From contig JAERSQ010000017.1 of the NCBI GenBank assembly GCA_016845525.1, positions 1-41,415 of the forward strand: DNA of 41,415 bases. Reading direction: 5' to 3'. Below the pieces are notes generated by a model. It was not told the DNA's origin. It ran no database searches and was given only the letters and a program-made list of their open reading frames with translations. The position numbers and the translations under genes were made by a program. Each line of letters starts with the position of its first letter. Position 1 is the stretch's first letter. This DNA comes from Pseudomonadota bacterium. GTDB lineage: Bacteria; Pseudomonadota; Gammaproteobacteria; Arenicellales; UBA868. This document shows, in pieces, positions 24,076 through 33,094 of this stretch.

Positions 24076-24681
24076 ATGGTTATCATGTTATCCGACGCAA
24101 ATCAACAAGCGCGCTGGGAAAAGCGCTATCTGGAAGGAAGAACCGCCTGGGATCGGGGCGAACCCAGTCCTGCATTGGCCCTCGGACTCGCCGAGATGCC
24201 GCCACCGCCGGCACGAGTGTTGATACCGGCCTGCGGGCGCGGTTACGAGATTGCAGAACTGGCCGGGCGGGGTTATGACGTCACGGGAGTGGATTTTGCC
24301 CCCAGCGCCGTTGCCAATCTGAAACACATCCTCAATACCCAGGATGTTCAGGCTTGCGTTGTCGCAGCTGACCTCTTCGTCTGGGACGCAGATGCACCTT
24401 TTGATGTCATTTATGAACAGACAGCGCTGTGCGCCCTGGACCCATCTACGTGGCCCGATTACGCCAATCGACTGCACCGCTGGCTGCGACCAGGTGGAAT
24501 TCTGATCGGCGCCTTTATGCAGACTCACCGCGAGGGCGGTCCACCCTGGCACTGCCCCCTGGAAACCATAGAGTCACTATTTCCCGAGACGCACTGGGCG
24601 TGGCCAAAGCGTCGGGATCGGACGATTAGCCACCCCAGCGGCCTGAAAGAGCTCACGATTTACCTGAAACGTCGAAAATAG
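24076..24681 (+). CDS. TPMT-family SAM-dependent thiol/thiopurine-type methyltransferase
   Basis: 201 residues. The N-terminal ARWEKRYLEGRTAWDRGEPSP is the WxxRYxxGxTxWDxG signature of the thiopurine methyltransferase superfamily. The SAM loop is VLIPACGRGYEIAELAGRG with VTGVDFAPSAV, and YEQTALCALDPSTWPDYA is the family's post-II region. Members methylate thiols, selenium or tellurium compounds, or other nucleophiles; the substrate is not evident. The start may be 24076 or the Met at 24085, as neither has a good ribosome site. It diverges from the EF-G-like gene across 124 bases. Confidence 0.88.
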   Translation: MVIMLSDANQQARWEKRYLEGRTAWDRGEPSPALALGLAEMPPPPARVLIPACGRGYEIAELAGRGYDVTGVDFAPSAVANLKHILNTQDVQACVVAADLFVWDADAPFDVIYEQTALCALDPSTWPDYANRLHRWLRPGGILIGAFMQTHREGGPPWHCPLETIESLFPETHWAWPKRRDRTISHPSGLKELTIYLKRRK

Positions 24682-24712
24682 ACGCTAAAGATCATTTTCT
24701 TGGGTCAAATTG

Positions 24713-24741
24713 TTGCAACGTTTGGGCCGGTTGCCTAAAGT
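24713..24741 (+). promoter_or_regulatory. Predicted promoter of cytochrome c4 gene
   Basis: TTGCAA (24713-24718) and TAAAGT (24736-24741) are 17 bases apart, each matching four of six consensus bases. The ATG is 33 bases downstream of the -10 box. Confidence 0.45.
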
Positions 24742-24773
24742 TGCGCCTCCACAATTTTTTGAGATGCACCGTA

Positions 24774-25385
24774 ATGAAATTCTTGCTATCGATCACTGCC
24801 GGACTGACCATGGCATTCACCTCTTTTGCGGGTTTCGCAGCGGGGGACATCCCGGCAGGAAAGGCAGCGGCAGCCACCTGTATGGGCTGTCACGGCGCTC
24901 CGGGCATGCGCAACGCCTACCCGACATTCCGGATTCCAAAATTGGGAGGGCAGCAGGCGGAATACCTTGCCCTGGCGCTTAAAGCCTACCAGAGTGGCGA
25001 GCGCGTCCACCCAACCATGCAGGCCCAGGCGGGGGCGCTGAGCGATGCGGAGATTACGAATATCGCCGCGTACCTAAGCAGCCTTGATGCACCGGCAACG
25101 AGCGAACTGGGCGACGGTGATGCCAAAGCGGGTGAAGCCAAGGCCCAGGTCTGTACTTCCTGCCATGGCGCAGGGGGCGGAAAGCCCATTACGCCACAAT
25201 ACCCGATTCTGGCAGGACAGTATCCGGATTTCCTTGCACACGCCCTTGCCGGATATAAGTCCGGTGCCCGTAATAATGCGGTTATGAAAGGTTTTGCATC
25301 AGCTCTGAGTGATTCAGATATTGAAGATCTTTCGGCCTATTTCGGCAGCCAGTCCTCAACGCTGTCCACACCGGCCAACTGGTAA
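24774..25385 (+). CDS. Di-haem cytochrome c4, periplasmic
   Basis: 203 residues from the ATG at 24774 (the frame is open from 24741, but the signal peptide begins at MKFLLSITAGL). The signal peptide ends at about residue 23 (FAGFAA). Two cytochrome c domains of about 90 residues follow, each with a haem motif: CMGCH and CTSCH. Distal Met ligands are likely in HPTMQAQAGALSD and NAVMKGFASALSD, repeated positions that show the internal duplication. It carries electrons in the periplasm, probably to a terminal oxidase. A promoter-like pair lies at 24713-24741 and a stem-loop follows the gene. Confidence 0.93.
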   Translation: MKFLLSITAGLTMAFTSFAGFAAGDIPAGKAAAATCMGCHGAPGMRNAYPTFRIPKLGGQQAEYLALALKAYQSGERVHPTMQAQAGALSDAEITNIAAYLSSLDAPATSELGDGDAKAGEAKAQVCTSCHGAGGGKPITPQYPILAGQYPDFLAHALAGYKSGARNNAVMKGFASALSDSDIEDLSAYFGSQSSTLSTPANW

Positions 25386-25400
25386 TCTTCGATCTGCCGT

Positions 25401-25433
25401 CGGATCAGGTGTCGAAAACCGGCACCTGATCCG
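25401..25433 (+). terminator. Stem-loop after cytochrome c4 gene
   Basis: Perfect 11-base arms (CGGATCAGGTG at 25401-25411 and its complement at 25423-25433) with an 11-base loop begin 16 bases after the stop. There is no T-run, so it may act as a 3' stabiliser or a Rho-linked end. It separates the cytochrome from glnS. Confidence 0.55.
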
Positions 25434-25538
25434 TTGACCGTACTCATACCGCGCAAAGGTATCCGCAAATTTCGCTAGCGCGAGAAAGTTCACCCCTGAT
25501 CACCACCTGGCCTTCCCCGTCCGGGCCATTGCCAGACC

Positions 25539-27215
25539 ATGTCTGACCAGCCACCGCCAACTCACTTCATCCGCCAGCTCGTGGCCGCCGACCTCGAGGC
25601 CGGCCGCTACCCGCAGGGCATTACGACCCGTTTTCCTCCGGAACCCAACGGGTACCTCCATATTGGGCATGCGAAGTCGATCTGCCTCAACTTTGGCCTT
25701 GCTCGAGACTTTAAGGGGCGTTGCGCTCTGCGGTTTGATGATACCAATCCCGATCGGGAGAGCCCCGAATTTGTTGAAGCCATCAAGTCCGATGTCCGCT
25801 GGCTCGGCTTTGATTGGAAAGAACGCCTGTATCACGCCTCAGACTATTTCGAACAACTCTACGGGTTTGCGATTGAATTGATCGACTCAGGACATGCCTA
25901 CGTATGCGATCTCAATGCCGATGAGATCCGAAACACACGGGGTACATTGACAGCGCCCGGTGTGAATAGTCCGTTTCGTGATCGAAGTTGTGATGAGAAC
26001 CGCGAACTGTTCGAAAAGATGCGCGCTGGTGCATTCCCGGAAGGAAGCCGGGTGCTTCGAGCGCGAATCGACATGGCCTCGCCGAATCTGCACCTCCGGG
26101 ATCCCACTCTGTACCGGATTCGCTATCAGACGCATCACAACACGGGCGATGCCTGGTGTATCTACCCCATGTACGATTTCACTCACCCCTTGTCTGATGC
26201 GCTTGAAGGCGTGACGCATTCCCTGTGTACGCTCGAGTTTGAAGATAACCGGGCCCTGTACGACTGGGTTCTGGAGCACGTCACCACCCCAAGCCGTCCT
26301 TATCAGACAGAGTTTTCCCGGCTATCGCTGGAGTACACGGTGGTGAGCAAGCGGCTCCTCACCATCCTGGTAAAGCAGAACGTGGTGGAGAGTTGGGATG
26401 ATCCGCGCATGCCGACTTTGTCCGGAATGCGGCGGAGAGGTTACCCTCCCGAGGCGCTGGTGGACTTCTGCACCCGTATTGGCGTAACCCGCAACCAGCA
26501 GAATGTCGAACTCAGCGTTCTGGAAAACTGTGTTCGTGAAGCGCTCGATCCCGGCACACCCCGGGCATTCGCCGTCACCCGCCCGCTCAAGGTGGTTATT
26601 GAAAACTATCCTGAGGATCACGAAGAACAACTCACAGCGCTCAATCACCCGGGAGATGAGTCCATGGGGACCCGTTCGCTGCCATTCTGCCGGGAACTCT
26701 ACATCGAACAGGATGATTTTCTGGAAGACCCGCCGAAGAAGTTTTTTCGGCTCGCGCCAGGACGGGAAGTCAGACTTCGCTATGCCTATCTGGTCACCTG
26801 CACCGAGGTGATCAAAGATGCCTCGGGCGAGATTATTGAAGTCCGCTGCACCTATGATCCCGAGACACGGGGCGGCAATGCGCCGGACGGACGCAAGGTG
26901 AAAGGGACCATTCACTGGGTATCGGCCCGGCACAGTGTGCGGGCGCAGGTCAGACTTTACGAACCCCTGTTCATAGATCCGGAACCGCGCGTTTCATCAG
27001 AAGATGATCTGAAAAGCGCGCTCAACGAAACCTCACTCACAACGCTGGACAACGTTCAGGCTGAGCCGAGTCTGGCAACAGCGGCTTCGGGTTCGGTCTT
27101 TCAGTTTGAACGTTTGGGGTACTTCTGTGTGGACCGGGACAGCACCGACGCCATGAGAGTGTTCAACCGCACCACTGCGTTGCGGGACTCCTGGGCGCGG
27201 GCCAAGTCGAAATAG
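25539..27215 (+). CDS. glnS: Glutaminyl-tRNA synthetase
   Basis: 558 residues, normal for bacterial GlnRS. The class I motifs are PPEPNGYLHIGHAKSI (HIGH) near 32 and VVSKRLL (KMSKR equivalent) near 270. The catalytic domain is followed by the two beta-barrel anticodon-binding domains (about 340-550: YIEQDDFLEDPPKKFFRL, then GTIHWVSARHSVRAQVRLYE). It charges tRNA-Gln directly, so the organism need not rely on the Glu-tRNA amidation route. The gene stands alone on the plus strand and is convergent with the RND permease gene (25 bases between stops). Confidence 0.97.
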   Translation: MSDQPPPTHFIRQLVAADLEAGRYPQGITTRFPPEPNGYLHIGHAKSICLNFGLARDFKGRCALRFDDTNPDRESPEFVEAIKSDVRWLGFDWKERLYHASDYFEQLYGFAIELIDSGHAYVCDLNADEIRNTRGTLTAPGVNSPFRDRSCDENRELFEKMRAGAFPEGSRVLRARIDMASPNLHLRDPTLYRIRYQTHHNTGDAWCIYPMYDFTHPLSDALEGVTHSLCTLEFEDNRALYDWVLEHVTTPSRPYQTEFSRLSLEYTVVSKRLLTILVKQNVVESWDDPRMPTLSGMRRRGYPPEALVDFCTRIGVTRNQQNVELSVLENCVREALDPGTPRAFAVTRPLKVVIENYPEDHEEQLTALNHPGDESMGTRSLPFCRELYIEQDDFLEDPPKKFFRLAPGREVRLRYAYLVTCTEVIKDASGEIIEVRCTYDPETRGGNAPDGRKVKGTIHWVSARHSVRAQVRLYEPLFIDPEPRVSSEDDLKSALNETSLTTLDNVQAEPSLATAASGSVFQFERLGYFCVDRDSTDAMRVFNRTTALRDSWARAKSK

Positions 27216-27228
27216 CGGGTAAACCCGC
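27215..27228. terminator. Small stem-loop between convergent glnS and RND genes
   Basis: GCGGG (27215-27219) and CCCGC (27224-27228) can form a short hairpin that begins at the glnS stop. It is the only structure in the 25-base convergent gap and lacks a T-run. Confidence 0.3.
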
Positions 27229-27240
27229 CAGGTCATCAGA

Positions 27241-30200
27241 TCAGGCAGACGCGGTCTGCGCCCGACGCCTGCGACTCCATCGGGCCGAGACCTTTTCCTG
27301 CAGTACGAGCGCACTGGGCGTCACCACCAGAGTCAGAATCGTCGCGAAACTCAGCCCGAAGACAATCGATGTCGACAGTTGCGTCCACCACTGTGTCGAT
27401 GGTGCGCCCTGCGTGACTTCCCGAGTCACAAAGTCGATATTGATTCCAAACACCATCGGCATCAGACCCAGCACCGTCGTGGCGGTGGTCAACAGCACAG
27501 GACGTAAACGCTGTACCCCGGTACGCAGAACCGCCTCAACCGGATCGCTAATGGTCTTCCGAAGACGCGCATAAGTATCGATGAGTACGATATTGTTATT
27601 CACCACGATACCAGCCAGGGCGATCACACCGATTCCATTCATAACGATGCCGAAAGGCGACTGCGTCGCAATCAGGCCAATCAACACCCCGACCGTAGAC
27701 ATGACAACAGCGAACAGGATAAGCGCAGCCTGATAAAAACTGTTGAACTGCGTGACCAGTATCAGCGCCATGAGAAACAGGGCGACGAGAAATGCCTTGC
27801 CCAGAAAGGCCTGGGCCTTTGCCTGTTCTTCGTCTTCACCTTTGAAATCGACGCGAATCCGGTCATCAAGAGGATTCTGGTCCAGCCAGCGCTGCAGTTC
27901 ACGCAATTTGTCATCTGCCAATACGCCGTCATCGACGTCTGCCTTTACAGTCATGACACGCAGACCATCGACACGCTTGACCATACCCGTTTTTTGGCGT
28001 GCCTCGCGCTTGACGAAGTTTGACACCGGCACCGCGCCCGACGCCGTATTGATCCTGACGGCGTTAAGACCGGTCACCGTCCTGTCGATCGTCGGGAAAC
28101 GCACCCGGATATCGATCTCGTCCTCACTGTCATCCGGACGATATTCGCCAAGCTTGTACCCCCCGGTCGTCATCTGGATCATGTTGCCGATTCCACTGAT
28201 ATCGATACCGTATTTCGCTGCCTGAGCGCGATCTACGGCGAGCGTCCAGTCAATGCCGGGCAGCGGACGGGAGTCCTCGATACTGTTGAGACCAGCCATT
28301 TCATCGAACTGCGCTCTGACTTCGGCTGCGGCGTCATCCAGCATTTCCGGATAGATGGAAGAGAGCTGCAACTGCAGAGGCTTACCTACCGGAGGCCCGC
28401 CCTCTTCTTTTCGAAGATCGATAATGACGCCAGAGATATCCTGCAGTCTTTGGTCGAGAGTATCGAAGATCTCGCTAACGCGCGGTCGCAACCGCCAGTC
28501 GGAAAACTCAAGCGACACCGAGCCCACAATATCCTCGGCTTCCTCGTTATTCTTGTCTGAACCAACGTGGGTATAGAAGGTTCGGATGCCTCCAACGTCC
28601 AGGACGCGCTGCTCCACCGCGCGCATCATTTGATCCTGCTCAGAAATTGAAAGATTGCCTCGGGCCCGCACCTGAATCTGAGCGTTGTCGGGCTCTACGT
28701 CGGGAAAGAACTCCACTCCCGGGCCAATTGTTCCATAAAGCAAAAACACACCGATGAGAGACCCCACTGACGCCAGCAATACAGCCCCCGGCCGCTTGAC
28801 TGCACTATTCAGGAACCGCAGATAACGGCCGGTAAAACCATCCACGCTATCCAGGTCACCCTGCTCACCTGCAAGAAGCGTCTTTAAAGCACGGTCGCTG
28901 ATAGCGCTTTTTTTGCCGATCAAGGCGCCGATGGTCGGCACGAAGATAAGCGCCATCAGCAAAGAGGCGGTAAGTGTAATGAGCACGGTCATGGGAAGAT
29001 ATTTCATGAACTCACCCACCACGCCGGGCCAGAACACCAGCGGCAAAAACGCGGCCAGCGTCGTCGCGGTCGAGGCAATGATCGGCGCTGCCATCCGTCC
29101 CGAGGCTTGCAGGTAGGCCCGATGTCTTGGGACGCCTTCGCTCAGTTTCCGCTCGGCAAATTCCGTCACCACAATGGCGCCGTCCACCAGCATCCCCACG
29201 GCCAAAATCAGGCTGAAAAGGACAACAATATTGAGCGAGACATCGATCAAAAAGAGCGTTAGCAGCGCCGCCAAGAATGATCCCGGAATTGCGATCCCCA
29301 CCAGAAGACCGCTGCGCACACCCAATGCAGAGATCACCACAACCATAACGAGCAGGACGGCGCTGATGACGCTGTTTTGAAGTTCATTCAGCATGGTCCG
29401 GATCTGATCCGAGCGGTCCTGCGAGTAACTGACTTCCACTGTCTCACGCAGAGTCTGGGGCCATTGCGCCTGCTTCCCCTCAACCACCGCTCGTACCTGC
29501 TCAATGGTCTCGATTACGTTTTCACCGGTGCGTTTGGATACTTCGAGCGCAACCGCGGTCTTTCCGTTCACCCGGGCGAAACTCGTTGGATCCCGAAACG
29601 TTCTTCGAACCTCCGCGATATCACGCACCCGTACGACGGCGTCACCATCCACCAACACAGGCAGATCGGCGATATCCCGAATACTCTCAAAAAGACCGGG
29701 CACCTTGATTGAAAATCGGCCTTTTCCGGTATCCTGAACACCGGCTGCAACGAGCATGTTGGAACTCTTCACCGTCGCCGCCGCGAGTGCCGGATCCAGA
29801 CCATAGCTCTCAAGTCTCAGCGGATCGACAATCACCTCGACGACTTCGCTCCGATTACCGGCGATGTTGACCTCCAGCACCTCTGCAATGCCTTCAATTT
29901 CATCCTTGAGGTCCCTGGCAATCCGATATAGCGCACGGTCAGGGGCATCACCGGAGAGAATGACCACCACGACGGGAAATAGGCTGAAATTAACCTCATG
30001 TACTTCCGGATCATCAGTCGCCATAGGGAGATTACCCTTGGCAAGATCAACACCCTCGCGAACATCTCTTAGTGCTGCGTCAGAATCAAAACCGGCATCA
30101 AACTCCAGGAGGACGTTAGCCCCGCCCTCGTAGCCGGTGGAACGCATTTCCTTGATCCCCTCAATCGACTTGAGTTCCTGCTCCATAGGTCGGATCAAAA

Positions 30201-30384
30201 GGCGTTCGGCATCTTCGGGCGAGATACCGTCATGACTCATCGTGACATAGATGATCGGAATATCGATATCCGGCTCGGACTCCTTGGGGATATCCTGATA
30301 GGCAATCGACCCCGCGATCAGGATAAAAAGCAGAACCGCAAGAACGGTTCGTGAGTACCCGAATGCGGTGCTGATAAGCGACAT
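27241..30384 (-). CDS. RND-family efflux permease (AcrB/MdtB-like)
   Basis: 1047 residues, the full RND length. The N-terminal segment (YSRTVLAVLLFILIAGSIAY) is followed by a large periplasmic domain, six membrane segments (about 335-545), a second periplasmic domain and six final segments. The segment-4 proton-relay region reads MLVDGAIVVTEFAE, with one Asp where AcrB has two. PKESEPDIDIPIIYVTM is a typical start of the porter domain. It would export drugs, lipids or metals with the adaptor encoded 15 bases upstream. No outer-membrane channel gene is present here, so it must borrow one. The substrate cannot be predicted. Confidence 0.94.
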   Translation of the reverse strand: MSLISTAFGYSRTVLAVLLFILIAGSIAYQDIPKESEPDIDIPIIYVTMSHDGISPEDAERLLIRPMEQELKSIEGIKEMRSTGYEGGANVLLEFDAGFDSDAALRDVREGVDLAKGNLPMATDDPEVHEVNFSLFPVVVVILSGDAPDRALYRIARDLKDEIEGIAEVLEVNIAGNRSEVVEVIVDPLRLESYGLDPALAAATVKSSNMLVAAGVQDTGKGRFSIKVPGLFESIRDIADLPVLVDGDAVVRVRDIAEVRRTFRDPTSFARVNGKTAVALEVSKRTGENVIETIEQVRAVVEGKQAQWPQTLRETVEVSYSQDRSDQIRTMLNELQNSVISAVLLVMVVVISALGVRSGLLVGIAIPGSFLAALLTLFLIDVSLNIVVLFSLILAVGMLVDGAIVVTEFAERKLSEGVPRHRAYLQASGRMAAPIIASTATTLAAFLPLVFWPGVVGEFMKYLPMTVLITLTASLLMALIFVPTIGALIGKKSAISDRALKTLLAGEQGDLDSVDGFTGRYLRFLNSAVKRPGAVLLASVGSLIGVFLLYGTIGPGVEFFPDVEPDNAQIQVRARGNLSISEQDQMMRAVEQRVLDVGGIRTFYTHVGSDKNNEEAEDIVGSVSLEFSDWRLRPRVSEIFDTLDQRLQDISGVIIDLRKEEGGPPVGKPLQLQLSSIYPEMLDDAAAEVRAQFDEMAGLNSIEDSRPLPGIDWTLAVDRAQAAKYGIDISGIGNMIQMTTGGYKLGEYRPDDSEDEIDIRVRFPTIDRTVTGLNAVRINTASGAVPVSNFVKREARQKTGMVKRVDGLRVMTVKADVDDGVLADDKLRELQRWLDQNPLDDRIRVDFKGEDEEQAKAQAFLGKAFLVALFLMALILVTQFNSFYQAALILFAVVMSTVGVLIGLIATQSPFGIVMNGIGVIALAGIVVNNNIVLIDTYARLRKTISDPVEAVLRTGVQRLRPVLLTTATTVLGLMPMVFGINIDFVTREVTQGAPSTQWWTQLSTSIVFGLSFATILTLVVTPSALVLQEKVSARWSRRRRAQTASA

Positions 30385-30399
30385 CGTGGTCAGCGCGTG

Positions 30400-31473
30400 C
30401 TATTGCACGCCACGGCTTACGGTCACACGCTGTCCGGCCGATACAAACTCATGGCCCACGGTAATGAGTTCGACCCTCTCGGGCAAACCGCCGAGCCACA
30501 TGCCTTCGGGACTGTCGGCGATCAGCTCGACCGGTATAAAGCGCACCGTCGCATTGTCGTCAATGACTTTGACCCCGACGCGTCCCTCATCGTCGAGAGT
30601 CAGTACAGCGGGACTGAGACGATGCCCCCTGCGGTCACCGAGCTTCAGGCTGATCTTGGCTGTCATCCCTGCCGATATGGACAGCCCCGGATTATCTGCT
30701 GTCACTTCGACCATAAAGGTACGGGTGGCGCTGTCACTGGCACGCGAGATAAAAGTGATCTCCCCGCGAAGACGCTGGCCGTCAATAAAAGCTAAATCAG
30801 CGGGCATACCGAGTCGCACCCGGGACACCTCGCGCTCCGCAACCTGTCCCTTTACTTTCAATTTCGACAGATCCAGCAATCTGAACGCTTTATGGCCGAT
30901 ATCAAGGTAATCGCCCAGCTGGACAAAACGCTGCTCGACCACCCCGGCGAAAGGGGCTCTCACTTCGGTTCTGCGGATATCAAGGCGAATGGCCTCCAGC
31001 GACGCCTTTGCGGAGTCCAGCAGGGTCTGGGAGCGGGTCAGTTCCGTTGCCGACTGAAGATTCTTCCGTGAAAGTTGGGTTGCGGCCTGATATTCGGTCT
31101 CTCGCTGTTCCAGAAGCGCTTGTGCCTCCCGTAACCGCGATGTGCGATCGCCCATATCGATACGCGCCAATAACTGACCCTCTTCGACCAAAGCACCCGT
31201 ACTCGCTTCCAGTGCCGCAACCGTGCCCTTGGTTTGGGCCGGCACATCCACCTGCCGCTTAGGGGCGGTGACCCCCATCAGATGCAGCACCTGCGCAACC
31301 GAGCTCGCCTGTAGCGCCTGGACCTGCACAGACGGCGGCTGCCCGGGTGCCGACGGCGCTGTACTGGTACTGGTCTGGGGAGGTGGACCCTTGTGCTCTG
31401 ACCAGAAGCCGGATCCAATCCAAAGTCCCACAATCAAAACGAGCGCGAGCGCAACAAGAACGGACTTTCTCAA
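30400..31473 (-). CDS. RND efflux periplasmic adaptor (HlyD/AcrA family)
   Basis: 357 residues with an N-terminal membrane anchor (VLVALALVLIVGLWIGSGF). The lipoyl-like half-motifs PKRQVDVPAQTKGTVAALE and RAPFAGVVEQRFVQLGDYL flank a coiled-coil hairpin (about 110-165). The beta-barrel and membrane-proximal domains follow. The start is a TTG at 31473; a nearby ATG reads into a stop immediately, so it is not usable. The proline/serine-rich linker after the anchor (residues about 28-48) is probably flexible. The gene is transcribed first and the permease follows after 15 bases. A perfect TATAAT lies 90-odd bases upstream. Confidence 0.93.
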   Translation of the reverse strand: MRKSVLVALALVLIVGLWIGSGFWSEHKGPPPQTSTSTAPSAPGQPPSVQVQALQASSVAQVLHLMGVTAPKRQVDVPAQTKGTVAALEASTGALVEEGQLLARIDMGDRTSRLREAQALLEQRETEYQAATQLSRKNLQSATELTRSQTLLDSAKASLEAIRLDIRRTEVRAPFAGVVEQRFVQLGDYLDIGHKAFRLLDLSKLKVKGQVAEREVSRVRLGMPADLAFIDGQRLRGEITFISRASDSATRTFMVEVTADNPGLSISAGMTAKISLKLGDRRGHRLSPAVLTLDDEGRVGVKVIDDNATVRFIPVELIADSPEGMWLGGLPERVELITVGHEFVSAGQRVTVSRGVQ

Positions 31474-31565
31474 CTCAGTTATCCCATTTCGCCTGACAAG
31501 ACCAAGAGTCCAAACTCCGATAAAACTGGCGGAAGCACCAATGGCTTGGCCGCAAGAAACGGGGG

Positions 31566-31571
31566 ATTATA
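31566..31571 (-). promoter_or_regulatory. Perfect TATAAT upstream of RND adaptor gene
   Basis: The minus strand has an exact TATAAT about 93 bases before the adaptor start. No recognisable -35 box is at 16-18 bases, so it may need an activator. It is the best promoter candidate in the 168-base gap behind livF. Confidence 0.4.
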
Positions 31572-31641
31572 GCGTCGCGCTCCGGAGACACCCGTGATCT
31601 CCCACGACGGCTTTCCATCGTCAACCCCGACTGAGTGAGCC

Positions 31642-32343
31642 TTAAAGACCCAGGTAGCGGGCGCTGATTGACCGATCCGCCTGCAGTTCGATTGAACTGC
31701 CGGACCACACGGTTCGTCCTTTCTCAACAATGAAGTGCTGATCGGCAATACGGGCAATATCCGAGACATTCTTGTCGATAACAAGAATAGAGAGGCCTTC
31801 GCGCTTCAGCTGCTCAAGGCACTGCCAGATCTCCTGACGCACCAAGGGGGCAAGCCCTTCTGTCGCTTCATCGAGAATGAGCAAAGCCGGATTTGTCATC
31901 AACGCCCGGCCGATCGCCAACATCTGCTGTTCGCCGCCCGAGAGTTGGTTGCCAAAACTCGTACGCCGCTTGGCCAGGTTCGGAAACAGCTCAAGAACGG
32001 CTGGCTTAGTCCATATCTTGAGACCGGAATCATGTCTGCTCGCAAACGCTCGCAATTGCTCATCCACCGTAAGATTGGGAAAGATCCCGCGCCCTTCCGG
32101 AACGATTCCGATACCGGACTGAGCCACCTGGTAGCTTGGGCGACCGAGAAGACTGATTTGGCCAAACTCGATCGCGCCTCGCGCCGAGGCCAACAATCCC
32201 ATGATGCAGTTAACCGTGGTTGTTTTTCCCATCCCGTTCCGGCCAAGAAGGCTGACTAACTGTCCTTTGCCCACAGACAGATTTACGTCGAAAAGTGCCT
32301 GGCTGTTGCCGTAAAAAGCGGCGAGGTGCTGCACCTTAAGCAT
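31642..32343 (-). CDS. livF: LivF-type ABC transporter ATPase (importer 2)
   Basis: 233 residues from the ATG at 32343, the usual LivF length. The frame extends to 32484, but that part lies within livG and is not conserved, so the internal start is used. It overlaps the livG stop by 8 bases. Motifs: Walker A GRNGMGKTT, signature LSGGEQQM, Walker B LLILDEATEGLAP, switch region VIDKN. The residue before Lys-Asn is Asp where many LivF have Glu-Gln/His, a small difference at the switch. It powers LivHM of this second importer. Confidence 0.93.
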   Translation of the reverse strand: MLKVQHLAAFYGNSQALFDVNLSVGKGQLVSLLGRNGMGKTTTVNCIMGLLASARGAIEFGQISLLGRPSYQVAQSGIGIVPEGRGIFPNLTVDEQLRAFASRHDSGLKIWTKPAVLELFPNLAKRRTSFGNQLSGGEQQMLAIGRALMTNPALLILDEATEGLAPLVRQEIWQCLEQLKREGLSILVIDKNVSDIARIADQHFIVEKGRTVWSGSSIELQADRSISARYLGL

Positions 32344-33094
32344 GGTCTGGCCCTGATTCACCGAGGTAGGCTTGCTGCGCCCGCTGGTCACTGCGGATAT
32401 CGCCAGGGCTTCCGGTCGCAATGATCGCGCCGTCAACCATGACGGTGACCTCATCCGCAACCGAAAACACCACGTCCATATCATGCTCCACGAGCAGGAT
32501 TGCGGCGTCCTGCTTCAGGCGGTCCAGAATAGCGATCAGGTTCTGAGTTTCCTCTATCCCAAGGCCGGCTGCCGGTTCATCGAGAAGCAATATGCTCGGA
32601 TAGGCGGCAAGCGCCATCGCGAGTTCCAGCAGCCGATGTTTGCCGTGCGACAAAGTCTCTGTCGGAGTATGCAGGTCCTGTTCAAGACCCATATCGCGAG
32701 CCAGCTCCTGAACTCTTTCAATCAACGCCGATTTACGATTGGCGGGGCGCCAAAAACGAAAGGAATGCCCCTGATAGCTTTGCACCGCGATAGCGATATT
32801 TTCAAAAACGGAAAGCGTCCCAAATAGACTGGTGATCTGAAAAGTCCTGCCAAGACCCAGTTTCACACGCTCATGGACCGGCAGTCGCGTGGCATTACGC
32901 TGCGCCAGGTGAATCTCGCCGTTGTCTGCCTTCAGACTGCCGGCGAGCAGCCCCACGAGCGTGGTCTTGCCGGCACCGTTAGGACCGATGACCGCGCGGA
33001 TTTCCCCCTTTGCCAGACGAAGATCGACATCGACAACCGCATGAATGCCGCCGAAACTTCGGCTGATCCCGTGAGCTTCCAACGCGTAGCTCAT
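32336..33094 (-). CDS. livG: LivG-type ABC transporter ATPase (importer 2)
   Basis: 252 residues. Walker A GPNGAGKTT near residue 37, Q-loop region RTFQITSLFGTLSVFENIA, signature LSHGKHRL, Walker B LLLDEPAAGLGI, switch His in LVEHDMDVVFSVAD. The signature has His-Gly-Lys-His rather than Gly-Gln, a known variant of LivG-like subunits. The ATG overlaps the livM stop by four bases (ATGA). The C-terminus runs past the usual YLGE end by about five residues into the livF start. Confidence 0.93.
   Translation of the reverse strand: MSYALEAHGISRSFGGIHAVVDVDLRLAKGEIRAVIGPNGAGKTTLVGLLAGSLKADNGEIHLAQRNATRLPVHERVKLGLGRTFQITSLFGTLSVFENIAIAVQSYQGHSFRFWRPANRKSALIERVQELARDMGLEQDLHTPTETLSHGKHRLLELAMALAAYPSILLLDEPAAGLGIEETQNLIAILDRLKQDAAILLVEHDMDVVFSVADEVTVMVDGAIIATGSPGDIRSDQRAQQAYLGESGPDHA

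Noticed and set aside
32344-32484. N-terminal extension of LivF in importer 2
   Set aside because: It is the livG C-terminus read in another frame; the internal ATG gives the normal LivF length.
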